Positions 8,551-17,620 of a DNA stretch of 64,000 nt are shown here, piece by piece. The DNA comes from Blattabacterium cuenoti (lineage in GTDB: Bacteria; Bacteroidota; Bacteroidia; Flavobacteriales; Blattabacteriaceae), in NCBI RefSeq assembly GCF_014251735.1, contig NZ_CP059197.1:248001-312000 (forward strand). The letters run 5' to 3'. Position 1 is the stretch's first letter. Each line of letters begins with the position of its first letter. The notes under the pieces are model-generated. The model saw only the letters and a list, made by a program, of their open reading frames with translations. It was not told where the DNA came from and did not search any database. The position numbers and the translations under genes are program-made.

Positions 8551-8575
8551 AAAAACCTCTTCAAGAGGTTTTTTA
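8551..8575. terminator. bidirectional intrinsic terminator
   Basis: AAAAACCTCT, loop TCA, AGAGGTTTTTT forms a stem of about 10 bp flanked by A and T runs, so it can end transcription in both directions. It lies between the convergent OmpA-family gene (ends 8536) and tatC (its stop at 8573 lies in the hairpin). It is one of the few clear intrinsic terminators in the window. Confidence 0.85.
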
Positions 8576-9373
8576 TTTCTTTTTAGAAACATAAAAAGAA
8601 ATATAGATACTAAATTGATAAAGAATCATTAAAGGAATCAAAACCACTATGGTGCTGAAAATATCCCCAGGAGTAATTGCTGAAGCTATAATTAATAAGA
8701 TCAAAAAAGCATGTTTTCTATATTTTTTTAAAAAAGCATAGGAGATCAATTCTATTTTAGTGAGAAAGTATATAAAGATTGGAAACAAAAAAGTGATTCC
8801 CATAGATAGTATAGAATGCATGATCAAAGATATGTAATCCGATAAATCAAATATATTTCTTGGAAAAGAACTAATCCTAAAAGTATAACCAAAATGAATT
8901 AAAAATGGACATAAAATGAAATAACCGAAAAGAACTCCTAGTATAAATAGAAATGTAACCATCATAATAATCCCTCTAGAATATTTTCTTTCTTCATCAG
9001 AAAGGGCTGGTTTTATGAATTTCCAAAATTCATAAAATATATAAGGAAAAGATAAAATGAATCCTCCAATCAAACAGGTCCACACATACATGTTAAATTG
9101 TCCAAATATTTGTCTGTTTTGTATTTCCAAATTGTGAGAAAACAAATAAAAGGAATGATGATTCCGGTGAAATATTTTTCCTAATTTATGGAATAAGCGA
9201 TAAGTAATAAAATCCGTTTTTGCTGGACCAAAAAGAATATAATCAAATATAACATTCTTATTATTCATTAAAATAATCGTCGCAATCATCATTGCACACA
9301 CACTATGAATTAAATGTTTTCTTAGCTCTTCAATATGTTCCCAAAACGGCATCTCCTTTTTTTCATTTTTCAT
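8573..9373 (-). CDS. tatC: twin-arginine translocase subunit TatC
   Basis: A 266-aa polytopic inner membrane protein with six predicted membrane segments, the receptor of the Tat pathway for folded proteins. It opens with MPFWEHIEELRKHL after a short charged leader, which is the diagnostic TatC N-terminus, and has SFPYIFYEFWKFIKPAL in the first cytoplasmic loop with the conserved glutamate and phenylalanines. The insert between helices 1 and 2 is of the long Bacteroidota type. TatA is not in the window. It reads into a bidirectional terminator shared with the porin gene. Confidence 0.93.
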   Translation of the reverse strand: MKNEKKEMPFWEHIEELRKHLIHSVCAMMIATIILMNNKNVIFDYILFGPAKTDFITYRLFHKLGKIFHRNHHSFYLFSHNLEIQNRQIFGQFNMYVWTCLIGGFILSFPYIFYEFWKFIKPALSDEERKYSRGIIMMVTFLFILGVLFGYFILCPFLIHFGYTFRISSFPRNIFDLSDYISLIMHSILSMGITFLFPIFIYFLTKIELISYAFLKKYRKHAFLILLIIASAITPGDIFSTIVVLIPLMILYQFSIYISFYVSKKK

Positions 9374-9416
9374 ATCTATCTGAAAAAACCTAGAATAAAA
9401 ATTTTTAATTTTTGGA

Positions 9417-9450
9417 AAAAATTAGTAATATTTCTGGCTATCTACAAAAA
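9417..9450 (-). promoter_or_regulatory. putative tatC promoter
   Basis: On the minus strand TTTTTG (9450-9445) is followed after 20 bases by TAATTTTT (9424-9417), a seven-of-eight match to TAnnTTTG. It lies about 45 bases upstream of the tatC start in the gap shared with ychF. Confidence 0.5.
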
Positions 9451-9475
9451 CCAAAATTATAAAATTCAATATACA

Positions 9476-10519
9476 ATGAAATGTGGAATTATTGGTCTTC
9501 CAAATATAGGAAAATCCACTCTATTTAACCTTATTTCCAATTCTCAAGTTTTATCAGAAAACTTTCCTTTTTGTACTATAGAACCTAATTATGGAATCAC
9601 AAACGTTCCAGATAAAAGATTGTATGAATTAAACACATTCATTAACACTATGAAAATAGTTCCATCAAAGATACAAATAGTGGATATTGCTGGATTAATT
9701 AAAGGTTCACATAAAGGAGACGGATTAGGAAACAAATTCCTATCTCATATTCGTGAAACAAATGTTGTTATTCACATGATACGTTGTTTCAAAGACATGA
9801 AAGTCCTTCACGTCGAAGGATCCATCAATCCTATTAGGGATAAAGAAATTATTGATATAGAATTACAGTTGAAAGATCTAGAAACCCTAGAAAATCATTT
9901 AAATAAAATTAATAAAAAACCAAAAAATAATCATAAATGTTTTATAGAAACTATAAAAAAAATAATTTCTTATCTAAAAAAAGGAAAAAATATAAGAATG
10001 TACCCACTAAAAGAAGATGAAAAAAAGTACATAAAAGATTTACATTTATTAACCAACAAACCTGTTCTTTATGTATGTAATATAGATGAAAAAGATTCCA
10101 ATAATCCTCTATATCTAATAAAAATAAAAGAAATAGTAGAAAAATCTCCTATGGTCGTTTTATCGTTAAAAAACGAATTGAAGAGTCAAAAAGAACAAAA
10201 AAGTATTTTTTATCAATCAGGAATTAATAAGCTAATCTTAGAAGCTTATAAATTATTAAACTTACAAAGTTTTTTTACAGTAGGAAAAGAAGAAATACGT
10301 GCTTGGTCTATTCCCAATCATTGGACCGCTTATCAAGCTTCTTCTGTAATACATTCAGATTTAAAAAAAGGATTTATATGTGCAGAAGTCATTCATTATA
10401 ATGATTTTATCAAATATAGATCAGAAGAAGAAGCCAAAAAAGCTGGAAAAAAACTTTTGGTAGGAAAAAATTACCTTGTTCAAGATGGAGATATTATACA
10501 TTTTAGATTCAATCGATAA
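9476..10519 (+). CDS. ychF: ribosome-binding ATPase YchF (Obg family)
   Basis: A 347-aa P-loop protein that binds ribosomes and prefers ATP to GTP. I start it at the ATG giving MKCGIIGLPNIGKSTLF, which places the Walker A motif at the usual position; the frame extends upstream but that part lacks family features. The switch segment DIAGLIKGSHKGDGLGN is present, and the C-terminal TGS-type domain contains the FFTVGKEEIRAW and GKNYLVQDGDIIHF segments. It has slightly fewer residues than the usual 363, lost from the coiled-coil insert. The end overlaps the convergent M42 peptidase by 11 bases. Confidence 0.95.
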   Translation: MKCGIIGLPNIGKSTLFNLISNSQVLSENFPFCTIEPNYGITNVPDKRLYELNTFINTMKIVPSKIQIVDIAGLIKGSHKGDGLGNKFLSHIRETNVVIHMIRCFKDMKVLHVEGSINPIRDKEIIDIELQLKDLETLENHLNKINKKPKNNHKCFIETIKKIISYLKKGKNIRMYPLKEDEKKYIKDLHLLTNKPVLYVCNIDEKDSNNPLYLIKIKEIVEKSPMVVLSLKNELKSQKEQKSIFYQSGINKLILEAYKLLNLQSFFTVGKEEIRAWSIPNHWTAYQASSVIHSDLKKGFICAEVIHYNDFIKYRSEEEAKKAGKKLLVGKNYLVQDGDIIHFRFNR

Positions 10520-11606
10520 AAAATTTTCCTTCGAAAGAATTAATCCCTTTTAAAGTTTCAAAAATTAATTGAACAGCTTGTTCTACATCTTTTTTATGAA
10601 CCATTTCTACTGTAGTATGCATATATTTAAGAGGAATAGATATCAAGGCAGACGATACACCTTTATTAGAATAGGCAAAAGCATCCGTATCTGTTCCGGT
10701 ATATCTAGATGAAACTAAACGTTGAAAAGTTATTTTTTTATTTGTAGCAGTATTCAAAATAAATTCTCTAATATTTTTATGTATAGAAGGGGCATATACA
10801 ATAACAGGGCCTAAACCACATTTAATATCTCCTTGTGTTTTTTTATCCATCATAGGGGTAGAAGTATCATGGGTGACATCAGTGACAATAGCCATATGAG
10901 GTTTGATCGCCTGAGAAATCATTTTAGCCCCTCTTAATCCAACTTCTTCCTGAACAGAATTCACCACATATAATCCAAATTTTAAATTTTGGCCGCTTTC
11001 TCTTATTTTTTTTACTACTTCTGCAATTATAAATCCTCCTATTTTATTATCTAATGATCTGCATACAAAATAGTTATGGTTTATTATCAAAAAATCATCA
11101 GGATAAGTAATGACACAACCTACATGAACCCCCATTCTCTCTACTTCTTTTCTATCAAAAGCTCCAATATCTACAAATATATTATCTACATTAGGAGTTT
11201 TATCTTCTGAAGATTTTCTTGTATGAATAGCAGGCCAACCAAATACTCCATGTACTAACCCTTTTTCTGTATGGATCACCACTCTTTTTGATGGAGCTAT
11301 TTGAGGATCTGATCCACCATTACGGGAAACATAGATGATTCCATCTTCTGTTATATGATTTACATACCAAGAGATTTCATCGACATGAGCTTCAATAATT
11401 AATTTGTATGGAGAATTACTAGGATTGAGTATACCTACAACTGTTCCATATAAATCCGTTTCTATTTTTTCTACATAAGGATTAATATAGTTTTTCCATA
11501 TCTCTTGTCCTTCACTTTCGTATCCTGTTGGGGTAAAACTATTTAAATATTTTCCAAGAAATTTTATAGAATCCTCGTTTATTGAATAATGATTTTTATT
11601 TATCAT
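10509..11606 (-). CDS. M42-family metallo-aminopeptidase
   Basis: A 365-aa co-catalytic metal aminopeptidase of the glutamyl aminopeptidase/FrvX type, acting on small peptides in the cytoplasm. Metal ligands are visible in order: histidine in EAHVDEI, aspartate in SLDNKIG, glutamates in QEEVGLRG, aspartate in TDVTHD, and a late histidine in MHTTVE. It is 12 bases downstream of dapF on the same strand. It probably completes peptide breakdown and amino acid recycling. It has also been annotated as an endoglucanase in related proteins, which the metal-site motifs do not support. Confidence 0.9.
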   Translation of the reverse strand: MINKNHYSINEDSIKFLGKYLNSFTPTGYESEGQEIWKNYINPYVEKIETDLYGTVVGILNPSNSPYKLIIEAHVDEISWYVNHITEDGIIYVSRNGGSDPQIAPSKRVVIHTEKGLVHGVFGWPAIHTRKSSEDKTPNVDNIFVDIGAFDRKEVERMGVHVGCVITYPDDFLIINHNYFVCRSLDNKIGGFIIAEVVKKIRESGQNLKFGLYVVNSVQEEVGLRGAKMISQAIKPHMAIVTDVTHDTSTPMMDKKTQGDIKCGLGPVIVYAPSIHKNIREFILNTATNKKITFQRLVSSRYTGTDTDAFAYSNKGVSSALISIPLKYMHTTVEMVHKKDVEQAVQLIFETLKGINSFEGKFFID

Positions 11607-11618
11607 GATTTTTTTACA

Positions 11619-12422
11619 TTAAATATGGATCCATCCTTCAAATACAAACTGAACAGAACCAGTTAAATATATTTTTTGATATCGATTATGTTTTTTTTCA
11701 AATGATACCCATAATTTTCCTCCTAAAGTGGATATTAACACATTTGTTTCCTTATCGGGAGATATCTTTCCCGTTTCATATGCAGCAATAACAGAAGCCG
11801 TAATTCCTGTTCCACAGGATAAAGTTTCATTTTCCACACCTCGTTCATAAGTGCGTACTTGAAGTGTATTATTTCCAGATTTTTCTACAAAATTTACATT
11901 TACTCCTCCTTGAGAAGAATAGGATTTATGAAATCTAATTTTTCTTCCCTGTTTGTAAACGTCTATTTCTTTTATGTGATCCACGAAAAGAACATGATGT
12001 GGAGATCCAGTATTCAAAAAAACGTATTTTGGATATATTTTTATCATATTTATTTCTATATCAATGATATTTAAAGAAATCAATCCATTATCCTGAATAA
12101 TTCCACAATGATCTCCATCTATAGCTCTAAAATAGATTTTATTTTCTTTTGTAATTCCTAGTTGTTTTGAAAACGCGATAGCACAACGTCCTCCATTTCC
12201 ACACATAGTACTTTCTGTTCCATCAGAATTATAATACTTCATGTAAAAATCGCGGGAAGAATCATTTTTAATCAAGATAATTCCATCTGCTCCAATTCCA
12301 AAATGTCTATTACATAATCTTGCAAATAGAGAACGGTTCTCTTCCGGGATTCTTTTTTTACGATTATCTAGTATAATGAAATCATTTCCTGTCCCCTGGT
12401 ACTTAAAAAAATCGATTTTCAT
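11619..12422 (-). CDS. dapF: diaminopimelate epimerase
   Basis: Converts LL-DAP to meso-DAP, used both for lysine and by MurE for peptidoglycan. The 267-aa length is normal. It begins with KYQGTGNDFIILDN. The two catalytic cysteines lie in MCGNGGRCA and LSCGTGITAS. The product feeds MurE, whose DNPR motif (in this window) marks it as meso-DAP-specific. The gene leads a two-gene reverse operon with the M42 peptidase. Confidence 0.96.
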   Translation of the reverse strand: MKIDFFKYQGTGNDFIILDNRKKRIPEENRSLFARLCNRHFGIGADGIILIKNDSSRDFYMKYYNSDGTESTMCGNGGRCAIAFSKQLGITKENKIYFRAIDGDHCGIIQDNGLISLNIIDIEINMIKIYPKYVFLNTGSPHHVLFVDHIKEIDVYKQGRKIRFHKSYSSQGGVNVNFVEKSGNNTLQVRTYERGVENETLSCGTGITASVIAAYETGKISPDKETNVLISTLGGKLWVSFEKKHNRYQKIYLTGSVQFVFEGWIHI

Positions 12423-12449
12423 AAAAATAAGACGAATTTAGCATTATTT

Positions 12450-12484
12450 TTTGAATAAAGTTTACTTTTTACTATATATATTTG
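12450..12484 (+). promoter_or_regulatory. putative degP/degQ promoter
   Basis: TTTG (12450-12453) precedes a perfect -7 box TATATTTG (12477-12484) by 23 bases. The predicted transcript starts near 12491, about 20 bases before the ATG at 12510. Confidence 0.5.
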
Positions 12485-12509
12485 TTGTATAGGAATAGTT
12501 TAACTAAAC

Positions 12510-14021
12510 ATGAAGAAAATAGTTATTTATATTATCGCCAGTAGTATTCTTAGTTCAGTAATGACTATTGCAGCATACAAGAAATATGCTAAAGAAGAAG
12601 CCACTCCATTTCCGTCGTATGGAAACTCGTTCGAAAAGACAAAACTATCCTCTTCTAATCCATCCTCATTAGTTAGTTCTTCTGGATTACCAGATTTTAC
12701 CAGAGTTGTAGAAAAAACTATCCATGCGGTAGTCAATGTCAAAAATTATTCTAAAAAATATAGCAACAAATTACATTTTGATCCATTTGACTTTTTTTTC
12801 GGATTTCCTGATGATTTTGGAGGAAGAGGAAAAATTCCTCCAAAAAATGATATTCCAGGACTTCATGGATCTGGAGTATTAGTATCTCATGATGGATACA
12901 TTGTCACTAATAATCATGTCATAAAAGATGCAGATAAAATAGAAGTGACTCTTAGTGATCAAAGAACTTATAGGGCAAAACTAATTGGAACAGATCCAAA
13001 CACGGATATAGCCTTATTAAAAATCAATGAAAAAAATTTACCTTTTATTTATTTTTCGGATTCTAATAAAGTACAAGTAGGAGAGTGGGTTTTAGCAATC
13101 GGAAATCCTTTTGATTTGAACTCCACTGTTACCGCAGGTATCATCAGTGCTAAAAATAGAAGTCTCGGCATATTGAGAGGAGAGACGCAAGCAGCTATAG
13201 AATCTTTTTTTCAAACAGATGCAGCTGTTAATCCGGGAAATAGTGGAGGAGCTTTAGTAAACACAAATGGAGAGTTAATTGGAATTAATACGGCCATCTC
13301 TTCAAATTCAGGAAATTTTATAGGATATAGTTTTGCTGCTCCTTCTAATTTAGTGGGAAAAGTCATCCAGGACATCAAAAAATACGGAACCGTACAACGA
13401 GCCTATTTAGGAGTTATAGGAATGGATCTTTCTAAAGCTGAATATTTGAAAGCTTATAATAATGAAATGCATCAAAATATAAAAGCACAACAAGGTTTTT
13501 TAATCGGTGAAGTTTTTGAAAGAAGTGGAGCTGATGATGCAGGTCTTAAAAAAGGAGACATTATTAAAAGTATAGATGGAAAACCCATTCAAAATGTGGC
13601 AGATTTATCTGTTATTGTGGGAACAAAATATCCGGGAGAAAAAGTAAAAGTGAAGGTTATCCGAAACGGAAAAATGAAAACTTTTAACGTTACTTTAAAA
13701 GATTCACAAGGAAGAACAAAAATTAGAAAAAGAGAGGAAATCACTCCATCAGAATTACTGGGTGCCACTTTTTCGCCTCTTGGAAAAGAATATAAAAAAG
13801 ATTTTGGAATTGATTATGGAATTAGAATACAAGAAATACGAACAGGTAGATTGAGTGCTATAGGAATGGAAGAAGGAGACATTATTTTATCTATTAATGG
13901 AGAAAAAATGAGAACCCCTAGTGATGTAGACCGTGTTTTAAAAAGATACTCCGGAGATGTGACCATAAAAGCCATTAAACAAAATGGTCAAGTATATATA
14001 GCAGGATTTGAAATGAATTAA
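12510..14021 (+). CDS. periplasmic serine protease, DegP/DegQ (HtrA) family
   Basis: A 503-aa envelope protease and chaperone that removes misfolded periplasmic and outer membrane proteins. An N-terminal hydrophobic segment (residues 4-22) is a signal or anchor. The catalytic triad is H136 (TNNHVIKDA), D166 (PNTDIALLKI) and S245 (NPGNSGGALV). Two PDZ domains follow, one from about residue 290 with GLKKGDIIKSIDGKPI, the other from about 415 with IGMEEGDIILSINGEKM. It probably handles the OmpA-family porin and other exported proteins. It ends one base before the convergent permease gene. Confidence 0.95.
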   Translation: MKKIVIYIIASSILSSVMTIAAYKKYAKEEATPFPSYGNSFEKTKLSSSNPSSLVSSSGLPDFTRVVEKTIHAVVNVKNYSKKYSNKLHFDPFDFFFGFPDDFGGRGKIPPKNDIPGLHGSGVLVSHDGYIVTNNHVIKDADKIEVTLSDQRTYRAKLIGTDPNTDIALLKINEKNLPFIYFSDSNKVQVGEWVLAIGNPFDLNSTVTAGIISAKNRSLGILRGETQAAIESFFQTDAAVNPGNSGGALVNTNGELIGINTAISSNSGNFIGYSFAAPSNLVGKVIQDIKKYGTVQRAYLGVIGMDLSKAEYLKAYNNEMHQNIKAQQGFLIGEVFERSGADDAGLKKGDIIKSIDGKPIQNVADLSVIVGTKYPGEKVKVKVIRNGKMKTFNVTLKDSQGRTKIRKREEITPSELLGATFSPLGKEYKKDFGIDYGIRIQEIRTGRLSAIGMEEGDIILSINGEKMRTPSDVDRVLKRYSGDVTIKAIKQNGQVYIAGFEMN

Positions 14022-14022
14022 T

Positions 14023-15108
14023 TTAATTTCGATTTCTATTCCAATAAATAAAAAGTGTGATCATTCCGAAAATTACATTTGGAAGCCAAACAGATAAATA
14101 AGAAGGAAGATAATCTTTTGTAGAGTATACTTTGGATATTTCTGTACAAAAGATATATGTAAATGCTAATAATATCCCAACAATGAAATTATTGGCCGTT
14201 TCTCCTTTTTTTGATGAGATAGATAATCCTAAAAGGGTCAATATAAAATTAGAAAAAGGATAGCTTGTTCTTTGATAATATTCATTTAAGTGCGTATTTA
14301 TGTTACTATTTCCTCTCTTTTTTTCTCTATCAATAAACTTTTTTAGTTCAGAAATGGTCATTGTTTCTGCTATATATTCTTCTGGTAAAAGTTCTTCCGG
14401 CGTCATAGGAAAATTTTGAATTTTATGAACCCCATTGAAAAAAATATCCTTATTCTTATTTAGATAAGTTTCACTATAATTAGATAGGATATATACACGA
14501 TGTTTTTTATACCAAAAAATATTTTTTGCCTTCATAAGATATATCAATTTGTTTCCATTGAATTTTTGATAGATACAATCTTGTCCTATATTTTTCTTTC
14601 TGGAAAAATTTCGAATAAATAGATATTCATTATTTGAAATTTGGGCACTTATGGTCTGATTGTTTTCGTATTGATTTTTGTATCTGGAACTTAATAGATA
14701 TCGGTAATGAAATTTGTTTTTCATTTTATTAGCTATGGGTAAAAAAGAATAATTAATTATTAAAGTTCCCATTCCTATAATGAAAGCTGAAATTAAATAA
14801 GGAATCGTTATTCTTTTAAAACTAATCCCACTTGCTAGAATCGCATTTATTTCTGAATATTTATTTAATCTAGATGTAAAAAAAATAATCGATAAAAAAA
14901 CGGAAATCGGGGAAAATGTATAGGCTAACCATATGGACCAAAATGGATAATAATATATTAAAGCCTCTTTGATGGATCCTTGATTGTTTTCCAATCGATG
15001 CATTCTTTGAGAAATATCTATAATAACAGAAATGATCTGTAATAGAATAGTAATAAATATAAAGGTAACAAGAATATTACGAATGATATAACGGTCGAGT
15101 ATTTTCAT
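14023..15108 (-). CDS. LptF/LptG-family (YjgP/YjgQ) permease
   Basis: A 361-aa inner membrane protein of the lipopolysaccharide export ABC transporter, LptB2FG. It begins with MKILDRYIIRNILVTF, the typical N-terminus, has three membrane segments near the start, a periplasmic beta-jellyroll region (about residues 130-260), and three more at the end with SSYPFSN-like YPFSNFILTLLGLSIS. It follows tgt by one base, a gene order common in Bacteroidota. LptF and LptG cannot be told apart here; the partner is not in the window. It suggests the outer membrane still carries some LPS or lipid A. Confidence 0.88.
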   Translation of the reverse strand: MKILDRYIIRNILVTFIFITILLQIISVIIDISQRMHRLENNQGSIKEALIYYYPFWSIWLAYTFSPISVFLSIIFFTSRLNKYSEINAILASGISFKRITIPYLISAFIIGMGTLIINYSFLPIANKMKNKFHYRYLLSSRYKNQYENNQTISAQISNNEYLFIRNFSRKKNIGQDCIYQKFNGNKLIYLMKAKNIFWYKKHRVYILSNYSETYLNKNKDIFFNGVHKIQNFPMTPEELLPEEYIAETMTISELKKFIDREKKRGNSNINTHLNEYYQRTSYPFSNFILTLLGLSISSKKGETANNFIVGILLAFTYIFCTEISKVYSTKDYLPSYLSVWLPNVIFGMITLFIYWNRNRN

Positions 15109-15109
15109 T

Positions 15110-16237
15110 TTATAAACGTTCTTGTAATAAAGGAATTAATGATTCTTTCCAAGAAGAAAAGGTTTCTTGTATAAGATTGGTTCTAGCTTTTTTAATGAGA
15201 TTGAAGTAAAAAGAAAGGTTGTGTAAAGAAGCAATTTGTTTTGCTAAATTTTCTCTAGAAGAAAAAAGATGTCTTACATAAGATTTGCTGTATAAACTAT
15301 CCACATAAGAATTTCCATATTCATCCAAACAGGAAAAATCTTTTTCCCACTTTTTATTTTTTATATTCATAATCCCTTTCCAGGTAAATAACATTCCATG
15401 ACGTCCATTTCGTGTAGGAAGTACGCAATCGAACATGTCAATCCCAAGTGCGATTGCTTCTAAAATATCTACAGGATTTCCTACTCCCATTAAATATCTA
15501 GGTTTTTCTTTAGGCAAAATATCCGTTACTATATCAGTAATAGATTGTGTTTTTTCTTTAGTTTCTCCTAAACTTAATCCACCTATAGCATTTCCTTCAG
15601 CTTCCAATAATGCTATCTTTTCTGCAGAACATTTTCTTAAATCTGGATAAATACTTCCTTGAACAATAGGAAAAAAACTTTGCTTATAATCATATTTTTC
15701 TGGATGTTCTTTTAAATAAGAATAACATCTTTTTAACCAAATATGTGTTTTTTCTAGAGAATATTTTGCCTCTTGATAACTACATGGATAAGGAGGGCAA
15801 TCATCAAAAGCCATAATTATATCACCGCCTATCAAACGTTGAATTTCCATAGATTTTTCCGGAGAAAAAAAATGATAAGAACCATTTATCATAGACTTAA
15901 ATAACACTCCATTATCGGTGATTTTATTATATTTTCTCATAGAATAAACTTGAAAACCTCCACTATCTGTTAATATAGACTCTTTCCAATTCATAAACGA
16001 GTGAAGTCCTCCTGCATGATGTAATACTTCTATTCCAGGACGAAAATACAAATGATAAGTATTTCCAAGGATAATTTTTGATCCTACATTATATAGTTCA
16101 TGTGTTGGAATAGATTTTACACTTCCTTTTGAAGCTACTGGCATAAAAATAGGAGTTTCTATTTTTCCATGATCTGTTTGCAATATGCCTGCTCTTGCTT
16201 TAGAAAAACGATCAGTTTTTATTACATTAAATTTCAT
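15110..16237 (-). CDS. tgt: tRNA-guanine transglycosylase
   Basis: Exchanges guanine 34 for the queuine precursor preQ1 in Asp, Asn, His and Tyr tRNAs. The 375-aa length is normal. It shows TPIFMPVASKGSVKS, GNTYHLYFRPG, the DSGGFQVYS active-site stretch, MAFDDCPPYPC, MGVGNPVDILEAIALGIDMFDCVLPTRNGRHG-like segments with the catalytic aspartate in DMFDCVLPT. The usual zinc ligands CxCxxC near the end are not seen: the region around residues 295-330 reads CLDEYGNSYV, so the zinc site may be lost or altered. It heads an operon with the LPS permease. Confidence 0.93.
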   Translation of the reverse strand: MKFNVIKTDRFSKARAGILQTDHGKIETPIFMPVASKGSVKSIPTHELYNVGSKIILGNTYHLYFRPGIEVLHHAGGLHSFMNWKESILTDSGGFQVYSMRKYNKITDNGVLFKSMINGSYHFFSPEKSMEIQRLIGGDIIMAFDDCPPYPCSYQEAKYSLEKTHIWLKRCYSYLKEHPEKYDYKQSFFPIVQGSIYPDLRKCSAEKIALLEAEGNAIGGLSLGETKEKTQSITDIVTDILPKEKPRYLMGVGNPVDILEAIALGIDMFDCVLPTRNGRHGMLFTWKGIMNIKNKKWEKDFSCLDEYGNSYVDSLYSKSYVRHLFSSRENLAKQIASLHNLSFYFNLIKKARTNLIQETFSSWKESLIPLLQERL

Positions 16238-16283
16238 TGTGAATCCAAAAATTTTTTTGTAAAAATTAAATATTTCTCAGAAT

Positions 16284-16300
16284 CATATGTGCAACATATG
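16284..16300. repeat. perfect inverted repeat upstream of the division cluster
   Basis: CATATGT-GCA-ACATATG, with 7-base arms and a 3-base spacer, sits in the 126-base gap between tgt (leftward) and rsmH (rightward). A seven-of-eight -7 box, TAATTTCG, follows at 16312-16319, so the dyad covers the expected -33 region. It could be an operator for the cluster. MraZ, the usual local regulator, is absent from the window. Confidence 0.5.
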
Positions 16301-16363
16301 GGGATAAAGCATAATTTCGTTTTATATGGGAAAAAAAGATCTATTCAAATCAAAGAAAAAAAA

Positions 16364-17257
16364 ATGAATTATTACCATGAACCAGTTCTTTTAAAAGAAA
16401 GTATAGATAATTTGGTTACGGACAAAAATGGCATTTATGTAGATGTCACATTTGGTGGAGGAGGACATTCTTCTGCTATTCTAAAAAAATTAAATGACAA
16501 TGCATCCTTAATAGCTTTCGATCAGGACAAAGAAGCCATAAAAAATAATTCCATACGAGATAGACGTTTTCATTTATTTCATAATAATTTTATACACATA
16601 AAACAAATATTGAAAAAAATTCGTCTCGAAAAAGTATCAGGGATATTAGCTGATTTAGGCCTATCTTCATCTCAAATAGACAATCCCATTAGGGGGTTTT
16701 CTCATCAGTTGAATTGTATTTTGGATATGAGAATGAATCAAGAATCCACTCATTCGGCTATAGATATTCTTAATCGATATTCGAAAGAGGAATTATTTCA
16801 TATATTTTCTAAATATGGAGAATTCAAAAATGCAATAATAATTGCTGAAAAGATCTTAGAAAAACGTTTAAAAAAACCCATTACCACTACATGGGATTTA
16901 GTGAATATTTTTTTTAGAAAAAAAACATCTTTTAAAAAAAGAAAAAGATTTTTTTCTAGACTTTTCCAGTCTATACGAATAGAAGTCAATAATGAAATCA
17001 ATGTTTTAAAAAATCTTTTGCTAGAATCTGCTACGATTATTATACCAGGAGGTAGAATTGCTATTATTTCATATCATTCAATAGAAGATAGGATCACCAA
17101 ATATTTTTTTAAAACAGGAGTTTTTCATAATAAAAAAATGAATAATATACTTCCATTTAAAATGATCCATAAAAAAGTTATTCAACCAAGATATCAAGAA
17201 ATTATCAATAATCCAAGATCCAGAAGTGCTAGATTAAGAATTGCAGAAAAACTATAA
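16364..17257 (+). CDS. rsmH: 16S rRNA (cytosine-1402 N4)-methyltransferase
   Basis: A 297-aa SAM-dependent enzyme that methylates C1402 in the decoding centre. I choose the ATG that gives MNYYHEPVLLKESID because this matches the family start; the longer frame upstream has no homologous sequence. Motifs are VDVTFGGGGHS (SAM loop), AFDQDKEAI, GILADLGLSSSQID and the C-terminal ISYHSIEDRI, followed by NPRSRSARLR. It is the first gene of the division and wall cluster, in the position it holds in most bacteria. Confidence 0.94.
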   Translation: MNYYHEPVLLKESIDNLVTDKNGIYVDVTFGGGGHSSAILKKLNDNASLIAFDQDKEAIKNNSIRDRRFHLFHNNFIHIKQILKKIRLEKVSGILADLGLSSSQIDNPIRGFSHQLNCILDMRMNQESTHSAIDILNRYSKEELFHIFSKYGEFKNAIIIAEKILEKRLKKPITTTWDLVNIFFRKKTSFKKRKRFFSRLFQSIRIEVNNEINVLKNLLLESATIIIPGGRIAIISYHSIEDRITKYFFKTGVFHNKKMNNILPFKMIHKKVIQPRYQEIINNPRSRSARLRIAEKL

Positions 17258-17275
17258 AAAAAAATAATCCATCAA

Positions 17276-17620
17276 ATGAAAACAAATTTTTCTATCAAAG
17301 ACATATTGAAAGGAAAATTTTTAGTGAAAGAAGATGCATATCGTAGTTGGAATTTTATTGTTTTTATTACTATTCTATCTTTAATCAGCATTACTAGTTC
17401 ACACATGATGGATAGAAAAATTAGAAAAATAACGAAAATTAGTGAAGAAATCAAGGAATTGAAATCTGAATATGCAGATATACACAGTAAATATATGCAA
17501 ATGCAATTAGCATCTGTCTTAAATAGACTAGTAAATATTAATGGGTTAAAACATTTAGATGAGCCCCCATACGAATTAATTTTCGAAGAAAAAAAAGAGA
17601 TGGATCCAAGAATAAAATGA
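17276..17620 (+). CDS. FtsL-like division protein
   Basis: A 114-aa bitopic membrane protein: about 25 cytoplasmic residues, one membrane segment (about residues 27-45) and a periplasmic coiled coil rich in E, K and I (about 48-95). Sequence alone is poorly conserved in this family; the call rests on size, topology and position between rsmH and ftsI, where flavobacteria encode an FtsL-like protein. It would act with FtsQ to recruit FtsW and FtsI. The stop overlaps the ftsI start (ATGATGA). Confidence 0.75.
   Translation: MKTNFSIKDILKGKFLVKEDAYRSWNFIVFITILSLISITSSHMMDRKIRKITKISEEIKELKSEYADIHSKYMQMQLASVLNRLVNINGLKHLDEPPYELIFEEKKEMDPRIK

Noticed and set aside
16169-16363. Upstream in-frame extension of rsmH, or a remnant of mraZ before it
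   Set aside because: The extra residues show no family resemblance, run antisense to tgt, and no MraZ motif is seen in any frame.
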